A stretch of DNA of 64,000 nucleotides from Microglena sp. YARC (Eukaryota; Chlorophyta; Chlorophyceae; Chlamydomonadales; Chlamydomonadaceae): contig CM039462.1 in the NCBI GenBank assembly GCA_022414725.1, positions 74,771,803-74,835,802 on the forward strand. Direction: 5' to 3'. Made by a program: the position numbers and the translations under genes. The notes beneath the pieces were generated by a model. It saw only the letters and a list, made by a program, of their open reading frames with translations. It did no database searches and was not told the origin of the DNA. Shown in pieces: positions 11,880-22,029 of the stretch (the first letter of the stretch is position 1; each line of letters opens with the position of its first letter).

Positions 11880-12370
11880 CAAACACAATACCCATTGTTG
11901 TTCCAGGCACGTCCACACACATGCTCATCCAGTCCCATGCAAGCAATCCCCAGCAGTACCAAGCGGTTCTGCGCACATGCATGGTCCCATGCAACCCTCT
12001 CTTGTTGCACATGCCATCAATCCACACAAGCACCAACACAGAACCACACAATCCCCATCATTGTACCAGGCACATAGCCTCTTTCAGTGATTTACAATGG
12101 CCTAGTGGTAGACCAGATCGCTAAAGAATGAAGAGTCGGGGTTCGACTCCCCTTCAGGTCCGCTCTTGGCGTTGCAGGTCGTCGTCTACCGCGATGGTAG
12201 CTTGTCACAGTTGAAGGTAGGGAGACCGCTCCCCACCCGCGTACGACGGGCTTCTTAACCCACCGGGTTACGGCCCCACCCCACCAGGCGTTATCATTAC
12301 CAGGGACATCCACACACATGCACAGTCCCATGCAATTCCCAGTGTTTCACCGTCCACGTCCACACGAACG
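11880..12370. repeat. Loose repeat around CCAGGCACGTCCACACAC, host of a SINE
   Basis: Several diverged copies of an approximately 60-100 bp segment contain CCAGGCACGTCCACACACA, CAGTCCCATGCA and CAATCCCCA. A tRNA-derived SINE has inserted into one copy at 12076-12297. Confidence 0.55.
12076..12297 (+). mobile_element. tRNA-derived SINE, copy 1
   Basis: The 5' part has RNA polymerase III internal promoter boxes: A box TGGCCTAGTGG (12098-12108) and a perfect B box GGTTCGACTCC (12140-12150). A non-tRNA body (CTCTTGGCGTTGCAGGTCGT onward) follows, ending in GTTATCATTAC. Flanks TACCAGGCACAT (12064-12075) and TACCAGGGACAT (12298-12309) match at 11 of 12, a target-site duplication from target-primed insertion. 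The body is shared with 61597-61811. A box-to-B box spacing is tRNA-like, but there is no cloverleaf acceptor stem, so this is not a tRNA gene. Confidence 0.85.
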
Positions 12371-12666
12371 CACACAGTGCCACGCAATCCCCAACCTCTA
12401 TTTCCCTACCTTTATTTCCCAACAGCTATTTCCCAACCTCTGCTTTCCAAGTGCCATTACCCCCTCTACTGCAGGAGGACAGTCCTGGATTTATTGACAA
12501 AAATGGGCGACAAGAGCCTTCGAACCCATGCGGTGCTGCTCATGTTAGCTACATGGGTAGCTAGCTTTGAGATCTCTATTTTAAAACCTCTATTTCTCGA
12601 CTGCTATTTCCCAACCTTAATTTCCCAAACTCTATTTCTCAACTGCTGTTACTCTCTCTTCTGCAG

Positions 12667-12727
12667 GAGGGCGGTCATTGAATTTACTGACGACAATGGG
12701 GCCTACGAGGGGAACTAGTGTATACAG
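12667..12727 (+). CDS. AP2 locus, exon d-like (cassette 0, partial)
   Basis: An acceptor (TTCTGCAG) precedes this 61-nt exon and a GTATGT donor follows. In the phase required by exon e it ends in the residues GTSVYR, the start of the second AP2 fold, as do exons d at 20329 and 27869. The upstream part differs from the other d exons, so only the 3' end is clearly homologous. A related acceptor block near 12474 (CTACTGCAGGAGGACAGTC) looks like a duplicated, non-functional copy. Confidence 0.5.
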
Positions 12728-12968
12728 GTATGTAGGTGGTGCGTGTGGTGGAGGGGTTGGAGGGTTGGATCGAGTGTATGGAGAAGCGTTGGGTGTATAC
12801 CAAACTGTTTACACCCTACACCCTTGACCAGAGCACGATGATAGCAATCTATAAAACACTCCAGTGACCAGAATCAATGTTTTTCAGAATCCTTCGAAGA
12901 CAGATTGAATTGTGAACGCGGCCCCTTGAAGGTTGTTGAGTTTTTGACATTTTTCAACCGCACTGCAG

Positions 12969-13110
12969 GGGTGTTGGCTGGCACAAAGCTATGGAAAAAT
13001 GGCGTGTTCAAATTTTGCGCCTCAATGAACGGAACCAAACAACTATTGGCTACCACACTGATGAAGTAGAGGCCGCCCTAGCATATGATGCTGTCGCCAT
13101 TGCTCTAGGG
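12969..13110 (+). CDS. AP2 locus, exon e (cassette 0), AP2 DNA-binding core
   Basis: The exon lies between CACTGCAG and GTAAGT. It encodes the AP2 core: GVGWHK, then KWRVQI on the first strands, then the family motif TDEVEAALAYDAVAIALG in the amphipathic helix. The family pattern is YRGV..W...W.A.I, then EEAA.AYD.AA. Three nearly identical copies of this exon are in the window. This one has one extra G before the donor compared with the copies at 20708 and 28485, which changes its exit phase. It is followed by CT-rich low-complexity sequence. Confidence 0.75.
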
Positions 13111-13139
13111 GTAAGTCCCTCCCCCTTCTCTACCCTCCT

Positions 13140-13157
13140 TGTCCTCCCAATTGAACT

Positions 13158-13188
<31 letters not shown>

Positions 13189-13260
13189 GTCCTCTCTCTC
13201 TATCATCCTCTTCTGCTCTCTCTCTCTCTCTCCCTCCTCCTTGTCCCGCATTGCTCTAGC
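13140..13260 (+). repeat. (CT)n microsatellite after exon e
   Basis: Imperfect CT repeats lie immediately 3' of the exon e donor. Equivalent tracts follow the other two exon e copies (21093-21290, 28857-28960), so the microsatellite is part of the duplicated cassette. Confidence 0.85.
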
Positions 13261-13499
13261 GTAACGCCCTCTCGCCAATCCCCATCTTCCCCCCCTCCTT
13301 GTCTTTCATTGAAGTCCCTACCACCTTGTAGTGTCGCCATGGTACCAGATTAAAGATGGATATATAGGAAGATCTTAATTGTTACTTTGCTATGCTACTG
13401 CCAAAGGTTGGCGAGTAGCTTAAGGCTGAAGCCTTGCAAATAGACATACTGAAACAGGGGGTCGTGGAGGAAGTTTTTCAAAACACCCTGCGTTAGGGA

Positions 13500-13670
13500 A
13501 GTTTTCAATCCCCCCCCCCGCCACTACCCCTACCCCCTCCCCCCCTCCCCCCACTACCCCCTACCCCTACCTCCTACCCGCCCTACGCCCTACCCCCTAC
13601 CACCTACCCTCCTACCTCCTACCCCCTCCCCCCCTCCCCCTCCCTCCTACTCCCCTCCCCCCTTCCAAGC
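13500..13670. repeat. C-rich CCCCTACC low-complexity tract
   Basis: Repeating CCCCCTACC and CCTCCCCC blocks within the presumed e-to-a intron. No other feature is visible here. Confidence 0.8.
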
Positions 13671-13839
13671 TTGTGATGCCCATCATCTCCTTCACTAATT
13701 ATAATTAAGGGGTCAAAGTGGGGTGCATAGTGTTCCTCTTGACCAGCTCTATCAATTTGTGGTTTTACATTTGGATTTGAACACAATTGGACAACATGGT
13801 CAAGCAAAATTCCTCTATTAGCCCTGATTCTGCTTTAAC

Positions 13840-13915
13840 TCGAGCTCTGGCTGAATGGTATATAGTATGACAGCATCAATCAGGCAGGTCTGCGGTTCGA
13901 TGCCCTTGCCAGGTT
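13840..13915 (+). mobile_element. Truncated tRNA-like SINE head
   Basis: A box TGGCTGAATGG (13848-13858) and B box GGTTCGATGCC (13894-13904, one mismatch to consensus) lie 35 bp apart, as in a tRNA. No acceptor-stem pairing and no clear SINE body or target duplication were found, so it is either a degenerate SINE or a tRNA relic. Confidence 0.4.
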
Positions 13916-14725
13916 CATACATTGCAGACTTGCAGCCTTGGAAAAAGTAGATACCTTACCTCCGTGCTGTCGCGCGGTAGTCCAAGCTCAGGCGCAGTTG
14001 CGGTCTGCAAAACCAAATTAGTAGCCATAGTAGCCATTATCAAGTATGGACGGTACATGCAAACAGGATGGTTCCTTCAATCTCACGTTCTGTGGCAGCT
14101 CGTACTATTTTTCACTTTTTTATTCTGCTTTGACCTAGCAAGTTTTTGGTGGTCACTAGTTGAGCACCACCTCGACCTGTTTACTTTTTCTTGAAAACTA
14201 GCGCAAATTCGGAACGTTCTCGTCCAGGGTATTAGATATTACCAACCAGTGACTATGTAAGGAGGTTCCGAGGAAATTTTGAGGAAATTTCTATTCTTAA
14301 AACCGGACTCTACCCTCCTCCCCCCTTTTTGTTTGCGTGTGTGTGTGTCGGGGAGAGGTGTGTGTGTGTGTGTGTGTGGTGGGGGATGGGGGGGATCTAC
14401 CATCCCATCCCACCCACCCTGACAATTGATTTCGACGAGCTCCGCTGGTTTTGCTTACGACCCTCTAAGGTCCGCGAATTCAATTTGCAGTACAAGAGCA
14501 ACTTTTCCACTTTTTTGAACGCCCCGTCTTTTAACCTGCTTCAAATTATATTAAATGTAAATAAACATTATTGTGTGTGGAGATGCTTCTTGATTATTCT
14601 GTTGAGGTGAGCAACATAACTTATAATCCTATCAGTTCACTTAAGCCATCTCCCTTAAGCCCATCCAGTTACCAATTCAATGCAAGCTACCTTCACAATT
14701 CATAAAGTGTTCTTATAATCAGCCC

Positions 14726-14923
14726 GAGCGCAACAGTAAACCCCGTTTCGAAGAATGGCTCAATGGCTGAGCTCCTAGAACGAGGAAGGTGCCAGGTTCG
14801 GATCCCCACGGGTGCGCTTTAGTATTCGAGATCGCTGTAAACCGCCATGGTCGCTTTGTCCAGGTAAAGTAAATGCGGGGCTCCCTTCATACCACACCTC
14901 ACCAAGTGTTATCATTACTTTTT
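14726..14923 (+). mobile_element. tRNA-derived SINE, copy 2
   Basis: A 198-bp insertion flanked by a perfect 13-bp duplication, TTATAATCAGCCC, at 14713-14725 and 14924-14936. A box TGGCTCAATGG is at 14756-14766 and the B-box variant GGTTCGGATCC at 14795-14805. The tail GTTATCATTAC plus T run matches the other SINEs. The uninterrupted target (GTTCTTATAATCAGCCCTTC) survives at about 23810-23828 in the next AP2 cassette, which acts as an empty site. The insertion therefore postdates that duplication or occurred in one copy only. Confidence 0.85.
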
Positions 14924-15023
14924 TTATAATCAGCCCTTCCTGATGATTTGCCGAGATTGGGCAGACTCCTTAACCCTATCTGGCCACCCCTGGACTGTAA
15001 TACACACACACATTCGCTTCCAG

Positions 15024-15213
15024 AAAAACAGATGGCCTTAATTTCCCGGAGAAAGTGTCAGAGGCCAAGATCAACTGATGCGCGCTGCTCCTCAAGCTGT
15101 TTCAAGACCACGTGACAGGGACAAAGATCGTGGAGATCGTTGAGCAACATCAAAAAGAGAACGGCATTGCAATGAGCGAAGGATGGAAGTCAGCCCTCCT
15201 CAAAAGGCCTGAG
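15024..15213 (+). pseudogene. AP2 locus, exon a (cassette 0/1), frameshifted
   Basis: Homologous to the intact exon at 31704-31899: the start encodes DGLNFPEKVSEAK, the end of the second AP2 fold, after which small insertions break the frame (AAGATCAACTGATGCGCG against AAGCTCACTGATGCGC). The acceptor CTTCCAG and a GTGGGA donor remain. A second partial copy of the same exon lies at 16635-16729 plus 17841-17900, which may have replaced this one. Confidence 0.65.
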
Positions 15214-15654
15214 GTGGGAGACTGGAGGGGGGTTATGGCTTGGATCGGGGTTTGATTTGGTTTTGGGGGTGAAGGGTTTGGCACTGTCTTTTATTTCAAT
15301 TTATGCTGGTGCCAACTATCAGCTGGTGCCAACTCAGCTGGTGCCAACTATCAAAATGTGCGACGCAAGCCTAATTCCAGGACGGTTGCGGAGCATCCGT
15401 CTTGTAGAGCGTAGCTTGGCGCATTAGCAGCCTGTTCAAGGGGGATTTTGTTTTGGGGGTCCGTAAGGAAACATGCATTTCGCACATAGATGACACATGT
15501 AACACACGTTTGTAACAACTTTGTCAAGCCTTTAAATTGTACAGAAAAATTTACGACAAGTCTTTTCCCAACATTCCTACAAACCTGACACATACTCATT
15601 AAGTCATCACCAATACGCATTCCTTGCGTAGCATAAGAAAAGGGTATTATACTT

Positions 15655-15850
15655 CATACTGCGCTGCCTTATCCTCAGCTACCCCACGCTCAGCTACATC
15701 ATCCTCAGCTACCCCACGCTCAGCTAACATCATCTCAGCTACCCCACGCTTCAGCTACCTCATCTTCAGCTACCATATCCTCAGCTACCCTACGCTCAGC
15801 TACCTCATCATTCCTTGCGAAGCATAAGAAAGCTTCAGCTACCTCATCCA
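15655..15850. repeat. CTCAGCTAC tandem repeat
   Basis: Irregular repeats of ATCCTCAGCTACCCCACG, about 24-30 bp each, lie between two copies of CCTTGCGTAGCATAAGAAA-like sequence (15622 and 15811). The related sequence CCTCAGCTACC also occurs in the terminal exon near 35060-35110. Confidence 0.7.
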
Positions 15851-16634
15851 GCGCTGCCTCGTAGCATAATAAAAGGGTTTGCTTGATCATATCACGTCAT
15901 GAAAAATGTGATACTATCAACTGTGATGCCACACGCAAGACGCACGCATACACACAAGTCACACACATGCACGCAAGTCACACACAGACACACACAAACA
16001 CTATAACTACCCTCGTCTTGCCTGTCTCCTGTGTTGGTGCCACCACTTCCGGCATGGCCTCGACCTCAGCCTAAGACATTTCCCTCAGGCAAGGCCTAGC
16101 CATCAACACAGAGGCGAAAAGCGCTGAGGCGGGCGGTCTACTACGGTTAATTTTGCTCATGCCTCATGCCTTATCAACAATTAATCAACCAATCAAGCAC
16201 CAGTTAAACACAGTAACTTCAGGACTTGGACTCTAGATTGTACATGTGTAATGTCTGGCCTTTGGCACTTGCGCCCATGCATGGGTCACTCTCAGATTTC
16301 TGACTAGTGACTTCCACCAGGGGGCTAACCAGAGTTGGACCTGGACTATCCCTGGCTCAACCCAGGTGACAAAGGTGCTACAGAGGGCTCAAATCACTTC
16401 ACTGGCGTCTCAAACGTCGCGACGCAAGGCTCATTTCATTTCCGCAAACTTTCACTCCTTAGCGTCGCACAATAATTTTGGGGCGTTATGGTGAATGTGG
16501 GTGTGGGTGGGGGGTAGAGGGCTTCTTGTTTTGTCTACGTATATGAACTTATATAACTAGAAGTCTTGAGAAGAAAGTTTATTTTCCACATCTACTATAT
16601 GCCATACAAGAGCATACCAACATAATGTTGACTT

Positions 16635-16729
16635 GTGGCCAAGATCACTGATGCCCTGCTCCTCAAGCTGTTCAAGACCACTGACAGGGACACTGTAAAG
16701 GACATAGTTCAGCAGCTTGAAAAATATAA
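16635..16729 (+). CDS. AP2 locus, exon a 5' part (cassette 1), split exon
   Basis: Open sequence homologous to the middle of exon a, encoding KITDALLLKLFKTTDRD and then an acidic helical stretch. It lacks the NFPE-encoding beginning. It ends in AAATATAA followed by GTAAGG, a plausible donor. The missing 3' part of the same exon occurs at 17841-17900, so about 1.1 kb of repeat sequence separates the halves. It may be spliced as two exons or may be dead. Confidence 0.45.
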
Positions 16730-16759
16730 GTAAGGTGATGATTAATAGATCGTGGCAGC

Positions 16760-16760
16760 C

Positions 16761-16845
<85 letters not shown>
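16760..16845. repeat. (TA)n(GA)n compound microsatellite
   Basis: About 34 bp of TA repeats followed by about 50 bp of GA repeats, just 3' of the split exon a fragment. Confidence 0.95.
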
Positions 16846-16848
<3 letters not shown>

Positions 16849-17229
16849 CGGTGGAGGGAAGAGTTTGCGTGTTGCTTGTTGCAATTGAGTGAATAATTAT
16901 CAAGGCTTGGAGAAACAAATACCCGGCCTTGGTACTGCTAATTTCTTACAATACTAGGTCCTGGATTCACATATTAATGGGCTTCAGAGTTTAGGGCTAA
17001 TGTCGGACAAAATTAGCCCAAATAGTGCGCAACTAATTTAGCCAAAATTAGCCAAAACAACCCACATGAGTTCATGATGAAGTAGCTCATAACTACGGGA
17101 GCGAACGAAGATCGCGGTATTATTATATCAACGCATTACATCGGAGGAAAATAAGTATAGAAGTAAGATGCAATAATTTGGCAAACATCCTGGATGGCTC
17201 TGTCCAAACTCTAGACCACTGTTTATTTT

Positions 17230-17465
17230 TTGCCCATGTAGGGTAATGCTATGAGCTAGGGTACGCACATAGGGCTACATAGGGTATGTACGACGGGATA
17301 CATAGGGCTACGTAGGGTACGTAAGTAGGGCTAAATGGGCAGCGTCCGTAGGGCTACGTAGGGTACGTACGATGGGCTACATAGGGTACGTACATAGGGC
17401 TATATAGGGCTGTGTACGCAGGACTAAGTAGGGTATGTACGACGGGCTACGTAAGGCTCATACGA
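17230..17465. repeat. GGGCTACGTAGGGTACGTAC tandem repeat
   Basis: Irregular units of about 25-30 bp made of GGGCTACATAGGGTACGTAC and variants such as CGACGGGCTACG. The repeat lies in the sequence separating the two halves of exon a. Confidence 0.75.
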
Positions 17466-17554
17466 TGTCCTGATATGTCTCTTCTCTTCACCTCTAGTTA
17501 GCCCTAAAAATCCGGGATTTATTGAAGTGCTAAATAGCTCCAGTAGCGCTATTA

Positions 17555-17820
17555 GGGCTAAGCAGCTAAGGCCCCCCCTCCGAACCCTACATTTTAGGGC
17601 TAAGCAGCTAAGGCCCCCCCTCCGAACCCTACATATTAGGGCTAAGCAGCTAAGGCCCCCCCTCCGAACCCTACATATTAGGGCTAAGCAGCTAAGGCCC
17701 CCCCTCTGAACCCTACATATTAGGGCTCAGCAGCTAAGGCCCCCCTCCGAACCCTACAATAGCTCCAGTAGCGCTATTAGGGCTAAGCAGCTAAGACCCC
17801 CCCTCCGAACCCTACATATT
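17555..17820. repeat. 42-bp tandem repeat
   Basis: Six units contain TTAGGGCTAAGCAGCTAAGG, a C run and CCGAACCCTACATA. Four central units have a 42-bp period. Because 42 is a multiple of three, a repeated 14-residue peptide appears in one frame; I treat it as non-coding. Confidence 0.9.
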
Positions 17821-17840
17821 AATTCACTGAATAAAAGATC

Positions 17841-17900
17841 AATGCTATGAGCAAAGAATGGAAGGCCCTCTTGAAGAGGAAGTTGAATCCAATGCCTGAG
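17841..17900 (+). CDS. AP2 locus, exon a 3' part (cassette 1)
   Basis: Encodes NAMSKEWKALLKRKLNPMPE up to a GTGGGA donor, matching the end of the intact exon at 31704-31899 in sequence and phase (exit phase 0). The 5' part lies at 16635-16729. No strong acceptor is visible immediately upstream, so whether it is spliced in is uncertain. Confidence 0.5.
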
Positions 17901-18319
17901 GTGGGAACCAGGAGGGGAGTTATGGCTTGGATTGGGGTTCAATTTGGGTTTGGGTCTGGTTGGTTTGGGGGGGGGGGGGGGATTCTTGTTTTGGCTACAC
18001 ATTGCATCTTCTATAACTATTAGTCTTGAGAAGAAAAACGTTACCAGATTATACCACATAATGTTTATATTGTGACTCACGCCCTGACAAAAATATACGT
18101 GAGACGGTGTGGGGAAGAAGCCCCCTCCCCCCCCCCCCACACACACACACACTTTTCCGTTGAGGGACTAGGGGCTGGCTATATGTGTATGAATGTCACT
18201 CATTGAACGTCACTCACTAGCGTCAACTCCCTGCCAGTATTGCCCCAAGGCTACTGTAGTACTGCAAGGCCACGGATAAGAGTGATTTCACACCTGTGTG
18301 GCCACACCCAATTCTACAG

Positions 18320-18478
18320 GTTCTAGACGTGGATGCTCGGAACCATGGCTACAAATTTGTGTTGTTCAGATCAGACCGCAGCACTACAAGGCCATATCGG
18401 GGCCAAGTCCTACTCAATGCAATGGAGCAAGCCGAGCTACCAGAGAGTCTCCGGGCTGTTTACAAGGATAAGAGACAG
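18320..18478 (+). CDS. AP2 locus, exon b (cassette 1)
   Basis: A 53-codon exon from TTCTACAG to GTAACA, in phase 0 at both ends. It starts VLDVDARNHGYKFVLF and contains RPYRGQVLLN, which I read as the first strand (YRGV-like) of the first AP2 fold, then LPESLRAVYKDKRQ. The following exon c supplies the helix. The copy at 25177-25368 is 11 codons longer, with a different middle and no clear YRG. Confidence is moderate because this AP2 fold is divergent. Confidence 0.7.
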
Positions 18479-19870
18479 GTAACATGATGCTGCTAATCTC
18501 TGGTGTAAGGACTGGATAGGATGATGACACATATGATAGCTTGATGCTGATGAATACTACTAATTGTGATAGTATAGTTACAGAGCAGGTTACACTATTG
18601 TACCCCCCCCCCCACACACACACACACACAAACAGATACGTTCATAAACATTCACTGTTGCTACTGTAAATGCTGACAGATCTTCCCCTTCCTACCGTCC
18701 TCCCCCGTCTCCCATTGCCCCCCCCACACACACACATACAATAACTCCCACCCCAACCCCTCCTCCACGATATATATAGACATACAGGGATTTTCGCGTA
18801 GTCCTCGCGAACTTTTGGTGTCACATTGGGGCGGGGGGCAGGGGGTGTCATGGACAATTGTACTGTACTGCCAAGTTCAATTTTTATCAGCGCGAATTCC
18901 TTCTCAGAGCGAATTCAACTATGATCGCTCATCATATTCTTAGCGCTTATTCATTATGAGCGATTGCAATTGTTTCGCTGTCATGGTCTGCTTTTCGGAC
19001 CATGACTCAAACAAAAAACTCAATCCTTCGTCGAGTTGTTCAATTTTTTGCCATATAAAGCAAATATGGCGCTAGGGTTCATAATGTTCAACCTCTTGCT
19101 TTTTGATGCCACCATGCTACCGATAAAACAAACAGATTTTAAATGGCAGACGAGCAGCCAATCAGCAGGCAAGGCGAGCTCTTTAGAACAATGAGGGCAG
19201 GACACATGCAGGACTCAGCATAGACGTTTAGCAGATGCTGCTGACCCATCCCACCGGCGCCAGACCCAGCGCAAAGCCTATGCTACGAGGGGGGCTGCCA
19301 TGCCTGCGACTGAGCGCCACGCCGCTAACCAGAGCAGGCGCAAAGCCTATGCTGCAGGGCAGGCTGAAATCTGTTGATGCGAATCGTGCGATAGCGAGTG
19401 CAGAAGGGGTGTGCGTTTCTGTGTCTGTGGGCAAAGGGGGGGAGGTAAGGGAGCGCATAGCGAGGGTGGAGATGGCTGGGTGGGGGTGTTTTTTGGCGGT
19501 AGGAGAGTGTCTGTAGAAAGAGAGTGTGTGTCAAGGGGGTGGGGATGGGGGGGCAGGAAGATTTAGGGCTCAGTAGGGATCATTTAGGGTCTGGGGGGGT
19601 GGGTGGGGTGGGGTGGGGGGGGGTATAGAAATTGGGTAGGGAAGGGAAGGGGGCAACTTTTGCAGGCGAAGTCATGAAGCTGGTTGTTTGAATGTCTGGC
19701 CATCCAGCTGGGTGTGATGGTTTTGAGTGACACGCCGACCATGATGTTTTAATCATATATGTATAAGCTTGTGAGGACAGAACCCCCCCCTGGATCTTCA
19801 TTGCCTCACACTTCTACAATACTACCTGTTTTACATGATCATTATCAATTTTGACATTTCTGTTGTGCAG

Positions 19871-19926
19871 AGAATCGCCACAAATAACTTCGAGACTGCT
19901 GAGGAAGCCGCCAAGGCGGTTGACAG
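19871..19926 (+). CDS. AP2 locus, exon c (cassette 1)
   Basis: A 56-nt exon from TTGTGCAG to GTGGGT. It encodes RIATNNFETAEEAAKAVDR, the helix of the first AP2 fold (family pattern F.T.EEAA.A.DR). Entry is phase 0 and exit phase 2, matching exon d. The copy at 27549-27604 differs by one residue at the start. Confidence 0.8.
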
Positions 19927-20042
19927 GTGGGTGCCTGCACTGCTCTATTTTTCTGCTACGGCTCAAAGGTCAGGGATGATATGCCGGCTAGAAGCTGCTA
20001 CACGTAGCCCCAAATAAAAACAGCGGAGTTGACTCGGGTGTT

Positions 20043-20077
20043 CCCATGCAATGGTGTGTGTGTCCTCCCTCCCCTGT

Positions 20078-20158
<81 letters not shown>
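20043..20158 (+). repeat. (GT)n plus 64-nt G tract
   Basis: A GT repeat runs into an almost uninterrupted G run at 20094-20157, broken only by one T at 20124. It lies in the 402-nt intron between exons c and d. The second cassette has the same arrangement at 27652-27696. Strong G-quadruplex potential is expected in the transcript. Confidence 0.95.
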
Positions 20159-20328
20159 CTGCCTAGAACGCTGCTTCATGTAGCCCAAAATAAAAATAGC
20201 TGTGCTGACTCGTTTGTTGACATGCAATGCTGTGTGTCCCCCCTCCCCCCTCCCCTTCCAGCGCCTTCCACCCCCTTCCCCTCCTGCCACCACTCCCAAC
20301 CACCACCCTGACTCCCTGCCCCTGCTAG

Positions 20329-20478
20329 GTTGTCCTACAAGATTGGGCGACTCGGCTCAATCAACTTCCCTCTCTCAGAGGAGGAGAGGGCTGGGCTGGA
20401 CAGCATCGGGATGGAGGAGCTCATCGCAAGCTTCAAGCAGGCTACCCACAAGAACATGCAGGGAACTAGTGTTTACAG
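20329..20478 (+). CDS. AP2 locus, exon d (cassette 1)
   Basis: A 150-nt exon from CCTGCTAG to GTATGG. It begins by completing an Arg codon from exon c, then LSYKIGRLGSINFP closes the first AP2 fold. The linker LSEEERAGLDSIGMEELIAS follows, and GTSVYR opens the second fold. Both phases are 2. The copy at 27869-28018 has the same length with about ten substitutions, mostly conservative, which argues for purifying selection. Confidence 0.8.
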
Positions 20479-20707
20479 GTATGGATGGTGTTTGTATGTG
20501 GTGGATGGTTGGATGGAGCATATGGGGGAGTGTTGGGAGGATATGAAACTGTGTACACCATACACCTTACACCCTTGACCAGAGCACGATGATAGAAACC
20601 TTCAAAACACTCCAGTGACTAGATTAGTTTGTTTCATAATCCTTTGAAGATGGATTGAGTTGTGGATCCCTCGAAGTTGAGGTGTTGACATTTTAACCAC
20701 ACTGCAG

Positions 20708-20848
20708 GGGTGTTTGCTGGATCAAAGCTTGTGAGAGATGGGAAGTACAGATTGGGCGCCTCAATGAACGGGCCTCCACATTTATTGGCCGCTATGCTGA
20801 TGAAGTAGAGGCCGCTCTAGCATATGATGCCGCCGCCATTGCTCTGGG
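20708..20848 (+). CDS. AP2 locus, exon e (cassette 1), AP2 DNA-binding core
   Basis: The exon lies between CACTGCAG and GTAAGT and is 141 nt with entry and exit phase 2. It encodes GVCWIKACERWEVQIGRLNE, then FIGRYADEVEAALAYDAAA, a clear second AP2 fold with the WxVQI strand and the EEAA-like helix. The final residues GKxDHLNFPE come from exon a. Confidence 0.85.
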
Positions 20849-20984
20849 GTAAGTACCCCCCCCCCCCCCCCCCCCTTCACCTTCATGCTCCAAATCACAG
20901 TAAGGCAAAAGGACCATGTGGGGATTCTTACAACAGCTATAAGCTGGGTAGATCACCGCTTCCAGCAACCAGGTTAACTGTGTG

Positions 20985-21075
20985 TGCCTAGATGAACAAA
21001 GTCCAACATATATCTGCCCCTGCTCTGATGAAGTAGAGGTCGCCCTGGCATACATGCTGCTGCCGCCATCCTCTC
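20985..21075 (+). pseudogene. Decayed extra copy of AP2 exon e
   Basis: Downstream of exon e, TGATGAAGTAGAGGTCGCCC and GCATACATGCTGCTGCCGCC match the second half of exon e. It lacks the WxVQI-encoding part and has lost the Tyr-Asp codons. No donor lies at the right place, because a CT repeat follows. The same relic lies after the next exon e (28741-28840), so it predates the cassette duplication. Confidence 0.7.
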
Positions 21076-21092
21076 CCCTTCCCTCCCACCGT

Positions 21093-21120
21093 CCCTCTCT
21101 CTCTCTCTCCTCTCTCCTCT

Positions 21121-21161
<41 letters not shown>

Positions 21162-21290
21162 CCCCTCCCCCTTCCCCCTTTCCCCTTCCCCTCTCTCCTC
21201 TCTCACCCTCTCCCTCTCCCCCCTCTCTCCCTCTCTCCCTTCCCCCTCTCTCTCTCTCTCCTCTCTCCCCTCCCCACTTTCTCCCTATTT
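21093..21290 (+). repeat. (CT)n microsatellite and pyrimidine tract
   Basis: Imperfect CT and CCCTT repeats after the exon e relic. The tract is shared with the cassettes before and after. Confidence 0.9.
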
Positions 21291-21739
21291 CTCCCCTCCT
21301 TGTCCCCCATTGCTCTAGGTTGACTCCCTCCCCCACCCCCACCCCACCCCCACCCCTTTCTCTCCACCCTCCTCGTCATACATTGAGGTCCCTACCATAT
21401 TGTACTGTCTCCATGTCCTAGATTCAAACGCATAATATATATTAATTCATACTGCTACCGCCAAAGACACGAGTAGCCTGAAGGCAGAACCCATGCAAGA
21501 ATACATTCAAAAACCCGAGGGGGGGGGGGGGGGGGGGGAGAGGGGAGAGGTGTAAGTTCTCAGACAGCATCATGGGAGGTTGTTGTTCTCACCCTATACC
21601 CCCAGAGGCCTCATACCTCAACACCCAGACAGTAACCCATAGTGAAAGGGTCCATCAGCATGAGCTCGCCAAGGCTTTCCAACAAACACATCAAAATATA
21701 ACAATATCAAGTTGGGGTTGGACAGCATAGGTGTATTAA

Positions 21740-22020
21740 CTAACCCTTTGTGAGTGTGTGTGTGTGGTTGGGGGGGGGGGGGCAGGGGGCTTTGGCAGGA
21801 AGAGGTCAGTGGTGTGTGAGTGTGTGTGTGTTGGTGGTGGTGGGGGGGGGGAGGGACACACACACACAAACAGGTGGGTGTAACTAACCCTTTGTGAGTG
21901 TGTGTGGTTGGGTGGGGGGGGCAAGAGGCTTGGCAGGAAGAGGTCAGCGGTGTGTGAGGTGTGTGTGTGGTGTGTGGGGGGGGGGGGGGGGCGGGGGGGG
22001 GGGCGGGGGGACACAAATAG
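21740..22020. repeat. GT/poly-G repeat with AACTAACCCTTT linkers
   Basis: Two and a half units of about 140 bp: GTGTAACTAACCCTTTG, a GT run, a G run, then GGCTTGGCAGGAAGAGGTCA. The next cassette has a similar unit at 29395-29550. Confidence 0.8.
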
Positions 22021-22029
22021 GTGTAAACT

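Noticed and set aside
12098..12150. tRNA gene
   Set aside because: A and B boxes are present but the acceptor stem does not pair, and the segment is flanked by a SINE body and target duplication.
13140..13353. Ser/Leu-rich continuation of the exon e frame
   Set aside because: It is the read-through of the GTAAGT donor into a CT microsatellite; the same occurs at 21061 and 28857.
17555..17820. Possible repeat protein of 14-residue units
   Set aside because: The 42-bp repeat is open only because its period is divisible by three, and it lies between the halves of a split exon.
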